From the NCBI GenBank assembly GCA_949752745.1, contig OX457026.1, forward strand, positions 34,401,911 through 34,465,910: a stretch of DNA of 64,000 bases, read 5' to 3'. The DNA comes from Protula sp. h YS-2021 (taxonomy: Eukaryota; Annelida; Polychaeta; Sabellida; Serpulidae). Every line of letters begins with the position of its first letter. Positions within the stretch are counted from its first letter, which is position 1. The translations under genes and the position numbers were made by a program. Shown one piece after another: positions 35,886 to 44,217 of this stretch. The notes below the pieces were generated by a model, which was not told the origin of the DNA, did not search any database, and saw only the letters and a program-made list of their open reading frames with translations.

Positions 35886-36968
35886 TCAGCCTGTAATGGT
35901 CGTTTCTGAAGCCACGAACGGTCCTAATGAATATAAGCCAGACAATTCATCTTGAGAAAAATCTTTCAGATAGTATTTAACAAACGAGTTGGGGGAAACC
36001 CAACAACCTGTTTTTAATATATCCGAAAGGGACACGTTGCGTACCGCCCTGAGGGAATTGGCTACTTGCCTTACCTGATGGGCTTTGATGTTTGATTCCC
36101 CTAACGGGTTAGGGTCGATTTGTGCATCGTCATAGGCTGCCAAAATGATCCTTTTAATATAATTTGAGATCGACTGTTTCGAAAGATCTTTGTTAAATTT
36201 CGGCATAAACGAAATGATGAGAGCCTTCTGATTATCTGATCGGTAGGCCTCTGACATTTCCAAATACTGTTGCAGCGCCTTGACGGGACACAAAGAGACC
36301 AGACCGTCTGAGTCGGGGTCATCTGGTAGGGATGGGAGAGTAATGTGATCGAACGTTCCCATCCCTTGGGTCATGATGTGGGTTTTTCCCATGAATCCTG
36401 CTCTAGGGACTAGGGTGACCTTCTCCCATGTACCCTTATCTTTATTTACCTTTCTGTCTAGGGCATGGATTTCGCCTCTTCTTTTGCCCGAAGCTAAGGC
36501 CAATAAAAACGTGAATCTTAATGTTGCGTTTTTTGCTGAAATCACGTCCTTACTAAATATATCTGGGCGCTGAAGATACTGTAAGACTATTGATAAATCC
36601 CACTGCGCTATGTTGGATGGGCAGGGTGGGGAGCTTACTTTAAAATGTCTTACTAGCTGTGATAGGGAAGTATCTTCGCCCGGGTCGTAGCCTGTAGACG
36701 CTTTGAGTCTTGACCCTATAGCGGCCCTATAGCCCTCGATGGAACTTACCTTTAATTTCACCTCCGTGAAAAGGTGATCGAGGAAATCCGCTACCACTGC
36801 TGGGCTAGCCTGAAACGGATCTAGCTTAGAAGTGCTACACCAAGCGGCAAATTTATTCCACTGCGACCTGTAAACTTTGGCCGTTGAACCCTTGTGACTG
36901 TTTACTATTTTCTCTCTCACCTGCTTAGAAAAACCCTTGTTTTTCAGAAAGGACTGGTCAGACACCAT
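35886..36968 (-). CDS. DIRS tyrosine recombinase
   Basis: The frame is open for 985 codons upstream because it overlaps RT in another frame, but recombinase homology begins at an ATG at 36968, giving 360 residues and a 25-base overlap with the RT stop. N-terminal SAM-like DNA-binding part: KGSTAKVYRSQWNKFAAW, VADFLDHLF, SSIEGYRAAIGS. Catalytic part: arginine in ASGKRRGEIHAL (163/164), HQVR at 297-300 (the HxxR pair), W323 and tyrosine 332 or 333 in FVKYYLKD. LCPVKALQQYLEM at about 226-238 is typical of DIRS. The enzyme replaces an integrase: it inserts the circular DNA copy by strand exchange through a covalent phosphotyrosine. All catalytic residues are present. Confidence 0.93.
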   Translation of the reverse strand: MVSDQSFLKNKGFSKQVREKIVNSHKGSTAKVYRSQWNKFAAWCSTSKLDPFQASPAVVADFLDHLFTEVKLKVSSIEGYRAAIGSRLKASTGYDPGEDTSLSQLVRHFKVSSPPCPSNIAQWDLSIVLQYLQRPDIFSKDVISAKNATLRFTFLLALASGKRRGEIHALDRKVNKDKGTWEKVTLVPRAGFMGKTHIMTQGMGTFDHITLPSLPDDPDSDGLVSLCPVKALQQYLEMSEAYRSDNQKALIISFMPKFNKDLSKQSISNYIKRIILAAYDDAQIDPNPLGESNIKAHQVRQVANSLRAVRNVSLSDILKTGCWVSPNSFVKYYLKDFSQDELSGLYSLGPFVASETTITG

Positions 36969-39058
36969 AGGTGGAGGTTCAGTAAGCGAGGGGAGGGGTG
37001 GAAGTGATGCCAATGGGGTTGTGATAGCAACTCGTTGTGGCATGGGATCGGTATCGACCTTACTACCTTGCAATGGAGTAGGAGGGCGAACCATGGGGCT
37101 TCCGGTGTCCATGGGGCAATGAGTAATAGGAACGGTGGTTTCAACTCGATTACTCTCTGCAGGACTTGCCCTAAGATTGCTTGTGGGGGAAAGGCATACA
37201 GTACCTCGTCCCGTGGCCACTGACAATTGAGAGCGTCTACTGCCCAAGCTGCTGGGTCCGGGCAAGGAGACACGTACCGGGGAAGTTGGGTGGTCATCGC
37301 GTTTGCAAACAGATCCAGAGTCGGGGCACCCCATGGGGATTGGTGTGTCACCCACTGAAAGGACCGAGGGGATAGGCACCACTCGGTGTTGATAACTTGA
37401 CCCTGTCTGGAGGCTAAGTCCGCTAGGACGTTTAATTTCCCGGCCAGGTGACGGGCGGAAACGGTCACCTGTTCCTCCCTGGCCTTTGAAAGAATTTGGA
37501 ATGCAAGTTTGGACAGGGATCGTGATTTGGTGCCCCCCTGCTTGTTGAGGTAAGCTATGGCTGTGGAGTTGTCTAACCGAAAAAGGACTGCCTTGTTTCT
37601 GAGTTGGTTGGTCAGCTTGATTAGGGCAATCCAGACCACCCGAAGCTCCAGCCAGTTTATGTGGTAGGACTGAAGCGAGGGTGGCCATTTGCCCTTCCAT
37701 ACCTGACCATTCCAATAAATTCCCCACCCCGCATGGGACGCATCGGTCTGAATCTCTATCTCCGGGGTGGGGGGCTGAAATGGCATTCCTTCGGACATAA
37801 TTAGAACATCGCACCACCACTGTAGGGCTTGTAGGGTTACCTGTGAAACTTGCATCCTCGCTGCGGGTGAACGACCCTGATGCAACGCCCATCTTACCTG
37901 GCTTTGAAATGGCCTGTAATGGAGACGGCCCAGGGGGACTGTCTTCTCTGTTGCCACTAACAGGCCGAGGAGCGATTCCATGGCCTGTAATCTCACCTTC
38001 TTTCCTGGGGAAATACCTTTTATGGCATCTGCAATTCTCTGGCGGCGTTCTGGCGTAGGGAACGCCTTTGCTATTGCCAGATCCCAAAACTCCCCTAGAA
38101 AGGTAATGGACTGTTTGGGGGTTAGTTCGGACTTGGCTAGGTTTACTACTAGACCTACCTCTAGTGCCTTGCGAACTAAAGACATTGTATGATTCTCGGT
38201 TACCTGCCTGTCTTGATTCGCCAGAAACCAGTCGTCCAGATACTGAAAGACTAACATCCCTTCTAGCCGTGCCCATGTTTTCAGTACTTTCATGACCTTG
38301 GAGAAAACGTACGGGGCCGTAGCCAGACCGAAGGGAAGTGCCAGAAACCAAAATCGTCTTTTCCCTACTTGAAAGGCTAGAAATTTTCTTGCCGAGCGAT
38401 GGAGAGGAATATGGAGGTAAGCATCGGAGAGATCTATGGAGGTACCCCACATCCCTTCCCGTAATGACCCTTTTATCACCTGGGCCGTGTCCATCTGAAA
38501 GGTGATCACTCGGAGAAAACCGTTTATGGGGGAAAGGTCGATTACCAGCCTCCACCCTCCGGATTTCTTGGGAACCAGAAAAACTCTGCTGAAAAAACCC
38601 ATTTGATTTTCTGGCATTTCCTCTATCGCCTGTTTTTGAGACAAGCTCAGTAGCATTTCTTGGAGAGCTCGGTCTTTTTCTGACCCCTTGGCGTAAGAGG
38701 TGACTAGTTGTCTTGGCGCATGGGCGGTTAGGGGAATAGGGCACCTGAGCCCGTTCCGGTCTCGTTTGAAAGGTAGGGAGTAACCTCTCTTTAACCAACG
38801 TACTACCCTTCGAGACGCCCCCATTTCTGCCCATTGCTGCCAAAACTTTCCTAGTCTTCCTCCTACGGGCAAGGAGGCGTTTAAGGAAAGTAAATTTTCC
38901 AAGTCTCTTAAGTTTGCTAAAGTATCGCCAGGAGATAAGGGAATCTCGTGACGGTACTTTGGTTGGCTGCTACCTGAACGACTGTGGAGCCGGACCCTCT
39001 GTCTTGCTGCCGGGGCTGGGTTTCGGTTTCTTGACAGGGGGCTGTTGTGGCTGCGCAC
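36944..39058 (-). CDS. DIRS reverse transcriptase / RNase H
   Basis: 704 codons with no stop. The frame starts with GTG and overlaps the gag end (38970-39058), so translation may begin at an inner ATG or by frame change from gag. RT motifs: FLVPKKSGGWRLVIDLSPIN at about 160-179, SIDLSDAYLHIPLH at 207-220, LPFGLATAPYVFSK, and catalytic QYLDDWFL at 272-279. RNase H: aspartate in IQTDASHAGWGIYW (439), glutamate in WLELRVVW (471), aspartate in RLDNSTAIAYLN (496). The C-terminal part with LDLFANAMTTQLP and VLYAFPPQAI is the usual DIRS extension. It copies the element RNA; DIRS then makes circular DNA through the ICR. Confidence 0.93.
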   Translation of the reverse strand: MRSHNSPLSRNRNPAPAARQRVRLHSRSGSSQPKYRHEIPLSPGDTLANLRDLENLLSLNASLPVGGRLGKFWQQWAEMGASRRVVRWLKRGYSLPFKRDRNGLRCPIPLTAHAPRQLVTSYAKGSEKDRALQEMLLSLSQKQAIEEMPENQMGFFSRVFLVPKKSGGWRLVIDLSPINGFLRVITFQMDTAQVIKGSLREGMWGTSIDLSDAYLHIPLHRSARKFLAFQVGKRRFWFLALPFGLATAPYVFSKVMKVLKTWARLEGMLVFQYLDDWFLANQDRQVTENHTMSLVRKALEVGLVVNLAKSELTPKQSITFLGEFWDLAIAKAFPTPERRQRIADAIKGISPGKKVRLQAMESLLGLLVATEKTVPLGRLHYRPFQSQVRWALHQGRSPAARMQVSQVTLQALQWWCDVLIMSEGMPFQPPTPEIEIQTDASHAGWGIYWNGQVWKGKWPPSLQSYHINWLELRVVWIALIKLTNQLRNKAVLFRLDNSTAIAYLNKQGGTKSRSLSKLAFQILSKAREEQVTVSARHLAGKLNVLADLASRQGQVINTEWCLSPRSFQWVTHQSPWGAPTLDLFANAMTTQLPRYVSPCPDPAAWAVDALNCQWPRDEVLYAFPPQAILGQVLQRVIELKPPFLLLIAPWTPEAPWFALLLHCKVVRSIPIPCHNELLSQPHWHHFHPSPRLLNLHLWCLTSPF

Positions 39059-41207
39059 TCGGCTTAGACGGTGCTGGAGAGGACTGTTGTGGTCTCTTCC
39101 TCTTCAGTGGACGTTTGAAGGAGGAGCGAGACATCCTGGACATCAGGGCATAATCTTGCGAAAGCGAACGACTTTCCTGGTTCACCCTCTCTATCTCGGC
39201 GGGAGGAAATAGTTCTCGTTCCTCCAGGATAGGGGCATGACGCAGGTCCCGCAAACCTTTGACACTAGACCAGCAGTGCTGGAGAAAGGCATCTCGACGT
39301 AAGTAGACCATTGAAGTCATCAAAAAAGTGGAAAGTTTGACCACGTCTCGGGTAGCTAAGGCCAGGCATTCCATCAATTTAGCAGACACGGGATCACTAA
39401 GGCGAAGTTCTTCCCAACGCGACTTTAGTGCTTTAAGTGCATGATCTTGAAAAGACATAATGTTCAGGATGTGGCGAGAAGACGCCTCGATGGTCTTTGC
39501 GTCTTTCTCCACTAATGGAATGTCTGAGTCACTACGCACTGTGGGCATCCAGACTGTACGCTTCACGGGCTGCTCCAGTGCCTCTAGGGGAATTTTTTCA
39601 TCCGCTGACCGATATGGTCCTGGTCGTACTGAGCAATGTTTAGATAAATGGAAACGCGACAACGTGCGACCCTCACCGGCGTCCATCTTCTTGAACTCTT
39701 TCGCGCGGACCGTGACAGCATGAGCAATGCCCTCACTGGTGGCTAGTGCGATAAACGAGTCCTGTTGTGGTGGAGCTGCCTGAGATGTCATCCGAATGGG
39801 CGGATCCTCCTTATCTAAATTTGGGGAGCCACAGGAGACCTCTGCTAAGCGGGCTATCTCTTGAATGGCATCCCTGAACGGCACGTCTTCTGGTGCAATC
39901 GTAGAAGCAGAACTCGAGGGGGCCGCGTCCTCGACCGATGGGGCAAGATCTGGTGGAGAGGGAGTACGGATGGGCCGTCTGCCCGCTGCCGCTGGATCTC
40001 TCCAAAGTCGATGCCCTTGGCCGGGAGAACGCACCTGCTCCACTGCCCGTAACGGTAAATGACAACGGGAATGTACTGACGTACCCTCGGATTCTTCTTC
40101 CCCGTCTTCCACCTCCGACTCCTGTTCATCAGATGCTGCTTCTGGGAGTTGGGATTGTGAAAAATGTGACATGTGGGGTTCCCCTACTGGGGTGTAAATT
40201 TCTTTCTCCCTGTTGCTTGGGACTGCTGCTAGGGGAGAATTTTCCATCGGCCCGATTTCCTCATCATCTTCCAGCAATGCGGAGACTTGGCCCGAAAGGG
40301 GCACGCCCACGGAATCCTCCTCGCTGATGGTGACCGTTTCGGGAATATCCACGTTAGAGTCCAGCGGGAGGTGAGGTACAGGCGAGCCCGATATCGCTGC
40401 CACTGACTGAAATTCCGGAGGAGGACGAGAAACCGTAGCTGATGGTTTAGGCTTTTGCCTTTGACTAAGCAGACTCTCCTGCTTCTGAACTTGACTCTGT
40501 AAATCCAAAAGTTGTTTTTGCAGTTGCGATTGCATAGACAAAAACGCTGAAAATTCACTCGGGAGACGCTGCAGCTGAGGAGGGGGGGATAAGTCCTCTC
40601 GCGGGGGAATGCCTAACTGGCCTGTAACCGCCGAAAGTACTGTTCCCGTATCCCTATGCGTTAAAGTCACTTGTTCCTCAGACGGGGACTTAAACGCCCC
40701 TCCTGGACTGCCACTGGGTTTCACTCTAGGAGGTGAGGCCCATGCCTCGCGGAGACGATCCCGTTCTTGCCCTTCCGGGATGTCCAATTCTGCTACAGTC
40801 TCAGAAAATGCACGTCCTTTACTCTTGGACTTTTTATGTCTCTTAACTGGCGTAGCGGATTCCGATTCTGCACCAGTGTCTACGTGTACGGGGGTGGAGA
40901 CCTGGCCCAGAATAACGGAGCTAGCCTTCTTCATGGTATCACGAATAAATTCACGAGTAACAAACGAAGCTGACGAAAGGAATTTGCGCTTATCCCTCCT
41001 GCGCTCGTTCTTGGTCCTATTCCGTAATAGGACTTTCCAATCCTCTGGAGAAAGATGTAGACACTCGCCACACTGGCTGTCTGGCTCACACAGAGGTATT
41101 CCACTATTCCGTCTACAGCGGTCGCAGATGGAGTGGGGGTTACACGCGGTTGGAGGATGGATACACTGAGGCAGTAACGGTGGAGAATGTAGACTGGCCT
41201 CTGTCAT
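38970..41207 (-). CDS. DIRS gag-like protein
   Basis: ATG at 41207 (the frame is open further to 41267 without ATG), 745 residues. The N-terminus is Cys-rich (CDRCRRNSG, CGECLHLSPEDW), suggesting a zinc-binding module; it is followed by a basic KRHKKSKSKGR stretch like a nuclear signal, a long Ser/Pro/Glu-rich low-complexity part with Gln-rich coiled-coil (SQLQKQLLDLQSQVQKQ), then the domain shared with relic A (VPFRDAIQEIARL ... LEQPVKRTVW ... QDHALKALKSRWEEL ... RELFPPAEIERVN) and a basic Pro-rich tail. Probable structural protein. No lesion is seen. Confidence 0.88.
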   Translation of the reverse strand: MTEASLHSPPLLPQCIHPPTACNPHSICDRCRRNSGIPLCEPDSQCGECLHLSPEDWKVLLRNRTKNERRRDKRKFLSSASFVTREFIRDTMKKASSVILGQVSTPVHVDTGAESESATPVKRHKKSKSKGRAFSETVAELDIPEGQERDRLREAWASPPRVKPSGSPGGAFKSPSEEQVTLTHRDTGTVLSAVTGQLGIPPREDLSPPPQLQRLPSEFSAFLSMQSQLQKQLLDLQSQVQKQESLLSQRQKPKPSATVSRPPPEFQSVAAISGSPVPHLPLDSNVDIPETVTISEEDSVGVPLSGQVSALLEDDEEIGPMENSPLAAVPSNREKEIYTPVGEPHMSHFSQSQLPEAASDEQESEVEDGEEESEGTSVHSRCHLPLRAVEQVRSPGQGHRLWRDPAAAGRRPIRTPSPPDLAPSVEDAAPSSSASTIAPEDVPFRDAIQEIARLAEVSCGSPNLDKEDPPIRMTSQAAPPQQDSFIALATSEGIAHAVTVRAKEFKKMDAGEGRTLSRFHLSKHCSVRPGPYRSADEKIPLEALEQPVKRTVWMPTVRSDSDIPLVEKDAKTIEASSRHILNIMSFQDHALKALKSRWEELRLSDPVSAKLMECLALATRDVVKLSTFLMTSMVYLRRDAFLQHCWSSVKGLRDLRHAPILEERELFPPAEIERVNQESRSLSQDYALMSRMSRSSFKRPLKRKRPQQSSPAPSKPSAQPQQPPVKKPKPSPGSKTEGPAPQSFR

Positions 41208-42082
41208 ATCTGAAATGCAAGCAGAGAAAAACAACGGTGAGAATATGTAGTATAAAACAACGCACAAAACTACATTTCTCCGTGCTTTGCTTCAACTGCA
41301 AGCTTTAACCTTCCAAGCTGTGTTTACAATTGCTTAAACACCGCAATAACTCGCTGGGTCTAAGGAAAGACGAAAAGAGATGCTTCCCGGAACGATAACG
41401 TTCCCGGGCCGTAACGGGCTGGACCGTAATGGCACCACCCGTGTCGGATATGGATCTCTCTTGCCTCAGATGCACCTGGGACCATCGGACCGTAACGGGT
41501 TTTGTGAATCCCGTTGGACCAGAATGGTCTTCTCGCACCCGTGACCGTAAGACCACAAAGGGAAAACGGTCCTGGCAAAGAAAATGACCCTCAGACGTCA
41601 CAGAAAACGTCTCTTTTCGTCGGAGAACGCTGTCAGACTTGCAGAACCTGCTCTACAAAGACTGAGAAGCGACCCATGGAGTAAAGCTTAAGCAAAAACT
41701 GGCCATTTCCGCGATGACACAGCTGGCTGGTAAAGCTTGGAGTCTGATCAGGTCCAGCAGCCTGAAAAGATCCTACTCCTAGACGAACTGAGGTGGAACT
41801 GGTAAGTTCCTCGATCTGAATGAAAGTGGAGAAAGAGGCGCACTTCTCGGGACTAGGAAAGTGTCTCCGTGATCGTGCAAACTCAACCTAATCAGACCGA
41901 AGAGTAAGATGGCGAATAAACACACTTCGGCTCCATAAATTTATCCCAACGCACAATAATAGATAAAACAATCCATTAGGCAGTGAATTAAGTAAAAAAT
42001 GAAGCAATTCGCACCTTAAACCAGTTCCCTTGCTGCAAAAAACCGGCAGCACACAGAATGGCGTGTTGTATCGACGCCACGC
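41208..42082 (-). other. DIRS 5' leader
   Basis: Between the left terminal repeat and gag. Contains several related words GTAACGGGTTTTGTG, GACCGTAATGGCA, CCGTTGGACCAGAATGGTC at 41390-41535, in alternating orientation, so local hairpins are likely. No long frame was assigned. Confidence 0.5.
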
Positions 42083-42278
42083 AAAAAGGGAATGTCGTTT
42101 ATACGAGACTAGCAGACGACGTCTCGGGCATTCTGATTGGCCATAGGATGGATGGAAGGGTTAGAGTATCTTGAACAGTACCTCAAAAAGTTCTTTTTTA
42201 TATTGCGTGGTAAATATTACTGGAAGGGAACCCATTAAAAGTGGAGATAAGCGAATTCAAAGCTTTTGCGAAGTAAAA
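42083..42278 (-). repeat. DIRS inverted terminal repeat (5' side of coding strand)
   Basis: Partner of 34371-34534; no mismatch in 164 bases. The outer part 42247-42278 is specific to this end and matches the second half of the internal complementary region. Confidence 0.93.
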
Positions 42279-42320
42279 GAGTCTTTTACGAAATGAGGCG
42301 TCAGTATAGTGTTATGGACA
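42279..42320 (+). repeat. Right remnant of DIRS relic B terminal repeat
   Basis: GAGTCTTTTACGAAATGAGGCG continues the relic terminal repeat cut at 34316; it aligns with the intact sequence GCTCGTTTTACGAAATAAAACG of 34641-34662. This proves that the intact DIRS sits inside the older repeat. Confidence 0.75.
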
Positions 42321-43512
42321 CCGCCTGGAAACGGTATCACCACCCTTTGGTCATCCGTTAACGCAGGATATTATACAAGAGGAGCTTGGCAATTTAGTTG
42401 TGATTTCGACGTATATACAACGTCGAATATATTTATAGAATATATTCAAGCCATAATCAAAACCAGATTTTATGTTGCGATTTCGTCGGCCCGGACCGAC
42501 TACTGTTCGCAATCCCATTCCATTTCGTTCCCATTACAGAGAGGTCTGTAAATAAGACCAGGCAGAATTAAGACCACTTTTTTCCACTCCCAATAAGGCA
42601 AATTACACTTTGGGTGTTTCAAATAAAATGCGCAAGTATTTTGAATTTCGACTGCGAGGGAACCGGGTAAAAAATGAAAGAAATGATAGAAAAATATAGA
42701 AGAAATATCACAAAAAACAGCTCATACTCGGAACATAAAGGAAATTAAAACCTGAAACTATTTGTTTAAATTTTTAATAAATTTTAAAAATAGTAAACGG
42801 TTTGTTAAAAACCGATTGCTCTTTGGCGTAAGAGAAATTTGATATTTAGTCGAAATCTCTCTGCCATTTCTTTCATTTTTTATCCAGTTATCTTTATTCG
42901 AAACGCAGAATTTTTGCGCATTTTTATTGGGAGCGCCCAAAGTGTGATTTGGCTTATGGTGGTCTCATGCTTGAGGTTCAACTGTACTTTACTATCGGCC
43001 TCTTCTGCCCAGAAAACAATAAGTCTTGTCTCTCATTCCAAGTTTCATCACTAAAATAGCCGAAAAATTTGAGACCTAGTCAATATTTCTTTTAAAAAAT
43101 AGAAGAATCAGAATTTGTTTTTTCCCGACCTTCCTGGTTCTGACACTGAGATTATTCTTTCATCATGAACCATTATTTTCAATCATTTTCATACGAACAT
43201 GACTTTTTCTGAGAGTTTCCATTTGAAATAAAACTTTGTATCCCATCGTTATTACGATTTCAAATAATTTGAACATTCAAAGAATAACACAGGTAGATTC
43301 AAAATATATAAATAAATTCAAAGCTCCGTCTGAAGTTTCTCACCTATTTCTACTCATTTTCTGTTAAATCCAAATGATTTCTTTTCAGTCCGCTTTTAAC
43401 TGCTTGTAGAACCATCTTATTGATTTACCTATTGTTTACATCAATTCATTTAGAATTGTTTTATTTTTAAATATCAATACTAGGGTTTCACCTCATCACT
43501 TTTCAATACATT

Positions 43513-43514
<2 letters not shown>
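42321..43514. other. Intergenic, AT-rich
   Basis: No gene or repeat supported. Confidence 0.4.

Positions 43515-43552
<38 letters not shown>
43515..43552. repeat. Poly-T tract
   Basis: About 38 consecutive T. No obvious SINE or LINE body lies next to it. Confidence 0.95.
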
Positions 43553-43555
<3 letters not shown>

Positions 43556-43704
43556 TTTTAACTGTAAATGAAGGAATATCATGAAATGTCTGTAATTAAC
43601 AACGGGCATCGAACAATAAACATTTCTTGGGGATGCTCAATGCATTTTGGTGACGGAAATATTTCTTCAGTTTCTTATCTATCGTTTAAATTTGTCTTTT
43701 TAAA

Positions 43705-43707
<3 letters not shown>

Positions 43708-43783
<76 letters not shown>
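43708..43783. repeat. (CT)n microsatellite
   Basis: About 75 bases of CT dinucleotide, followed by a TTCTTTC-rich border. Open frames across it are artefacts. Confidence 0.97.
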
Positions 43784-43786
<3 letters not shown>

Positions 43787-43858
43787 TTCTTTCTTTCTTC
43801 CCTCTCTCTATTTTATTTTAAGCCTAACATGTATGGGCATTTGAAATAGCCTGCTAGG

Positions 43859-44217
43859 GGGTCTTGGACGTTAACCCCCCCCCCCCCTCAGATGATACCC
43901 CCGGACGTTATCCCCCGAGACAATACCCCCCGTAGAACCATACCCCCGTGCCAATATTTCCCCGTTCCGTTCAGAGTAGATCATAGAGGAATTTCTGTAT
44001 CTTGAATAGCCTTTAACTACAGATCACAGAAATAAGGATTAATGTTAAACTGCCTAATTAACCAACCAACCAAAAATAATAAGAAAATGTTGGGGGCGGG
44101 GGGGGGGGGTATTGGCTCGGGAGGTATTGTCGGGGGTACGGTCCTGCGGGGGTATTGTCTCGGGTGGTACCTTCCGGGGGGTAACAGGGTATGGTCTCAG
44201 AGGGTATGGTCCGGAAC
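43859..44217. mobile_element. Foldback element FB3
   Basis: The left arm (43859-43960) has GGGTCTTGGACGTTAACCCC then iterated words GACAATACCCCCC, ACGTTATCCCCC, ACCATACCCCCG. The right arm (44088-44217) holds their reverse complements (GGGGTATTGTCTCGGG, GGGTATGGTC). About 125 bp of unrelated AT-rich sequence lies between the arms. The left end resembles the FB1 right end read inward (GGGTCTAGGACAATT). No target duplication found, so the limits are less certain than for FB1, FB2 and FB4. Confidence 0.7.

Larger units (their letters stand above)
34311..42278 (-). mobile_element. DIRS retrotransposon, complete-looking
   Basis: Coding strand is minus. Inverted terminal repeats share a perfect 164-bp core: 34371-34534 is the reverse complement of 42083-42246. 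The internal complementary region at 34601-34714 is the reverse complement of the right terminus (34311-34382, 72 bp perfect) joined to that of the left terminus (42231-42278, 48 bp perfect), with a 6-bp overlap. Between lie open frames for gag, RT/RNase H and tyrosine recombinase. No target duplication is expected for DIRS and none is seen; the 6 bases GTAAAA stand at both ends. Perfect terminal repeats and open frames point to a recent, possibly active copy. Confidence 0.95.

Noticed and set aside
36969..38843. First 625 codons of the 985-codon frame ahead of the DIRS recombinase
   Set aside because: This part overlaps RT/RNase H in another frame and shows no domain; only the last 360 codons match a recombinase.
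43568..43849. 93-codon frame with Ser-Leu repeats
   Set aside because: Runs through the (CT)n microsatellite; no flanking homology.
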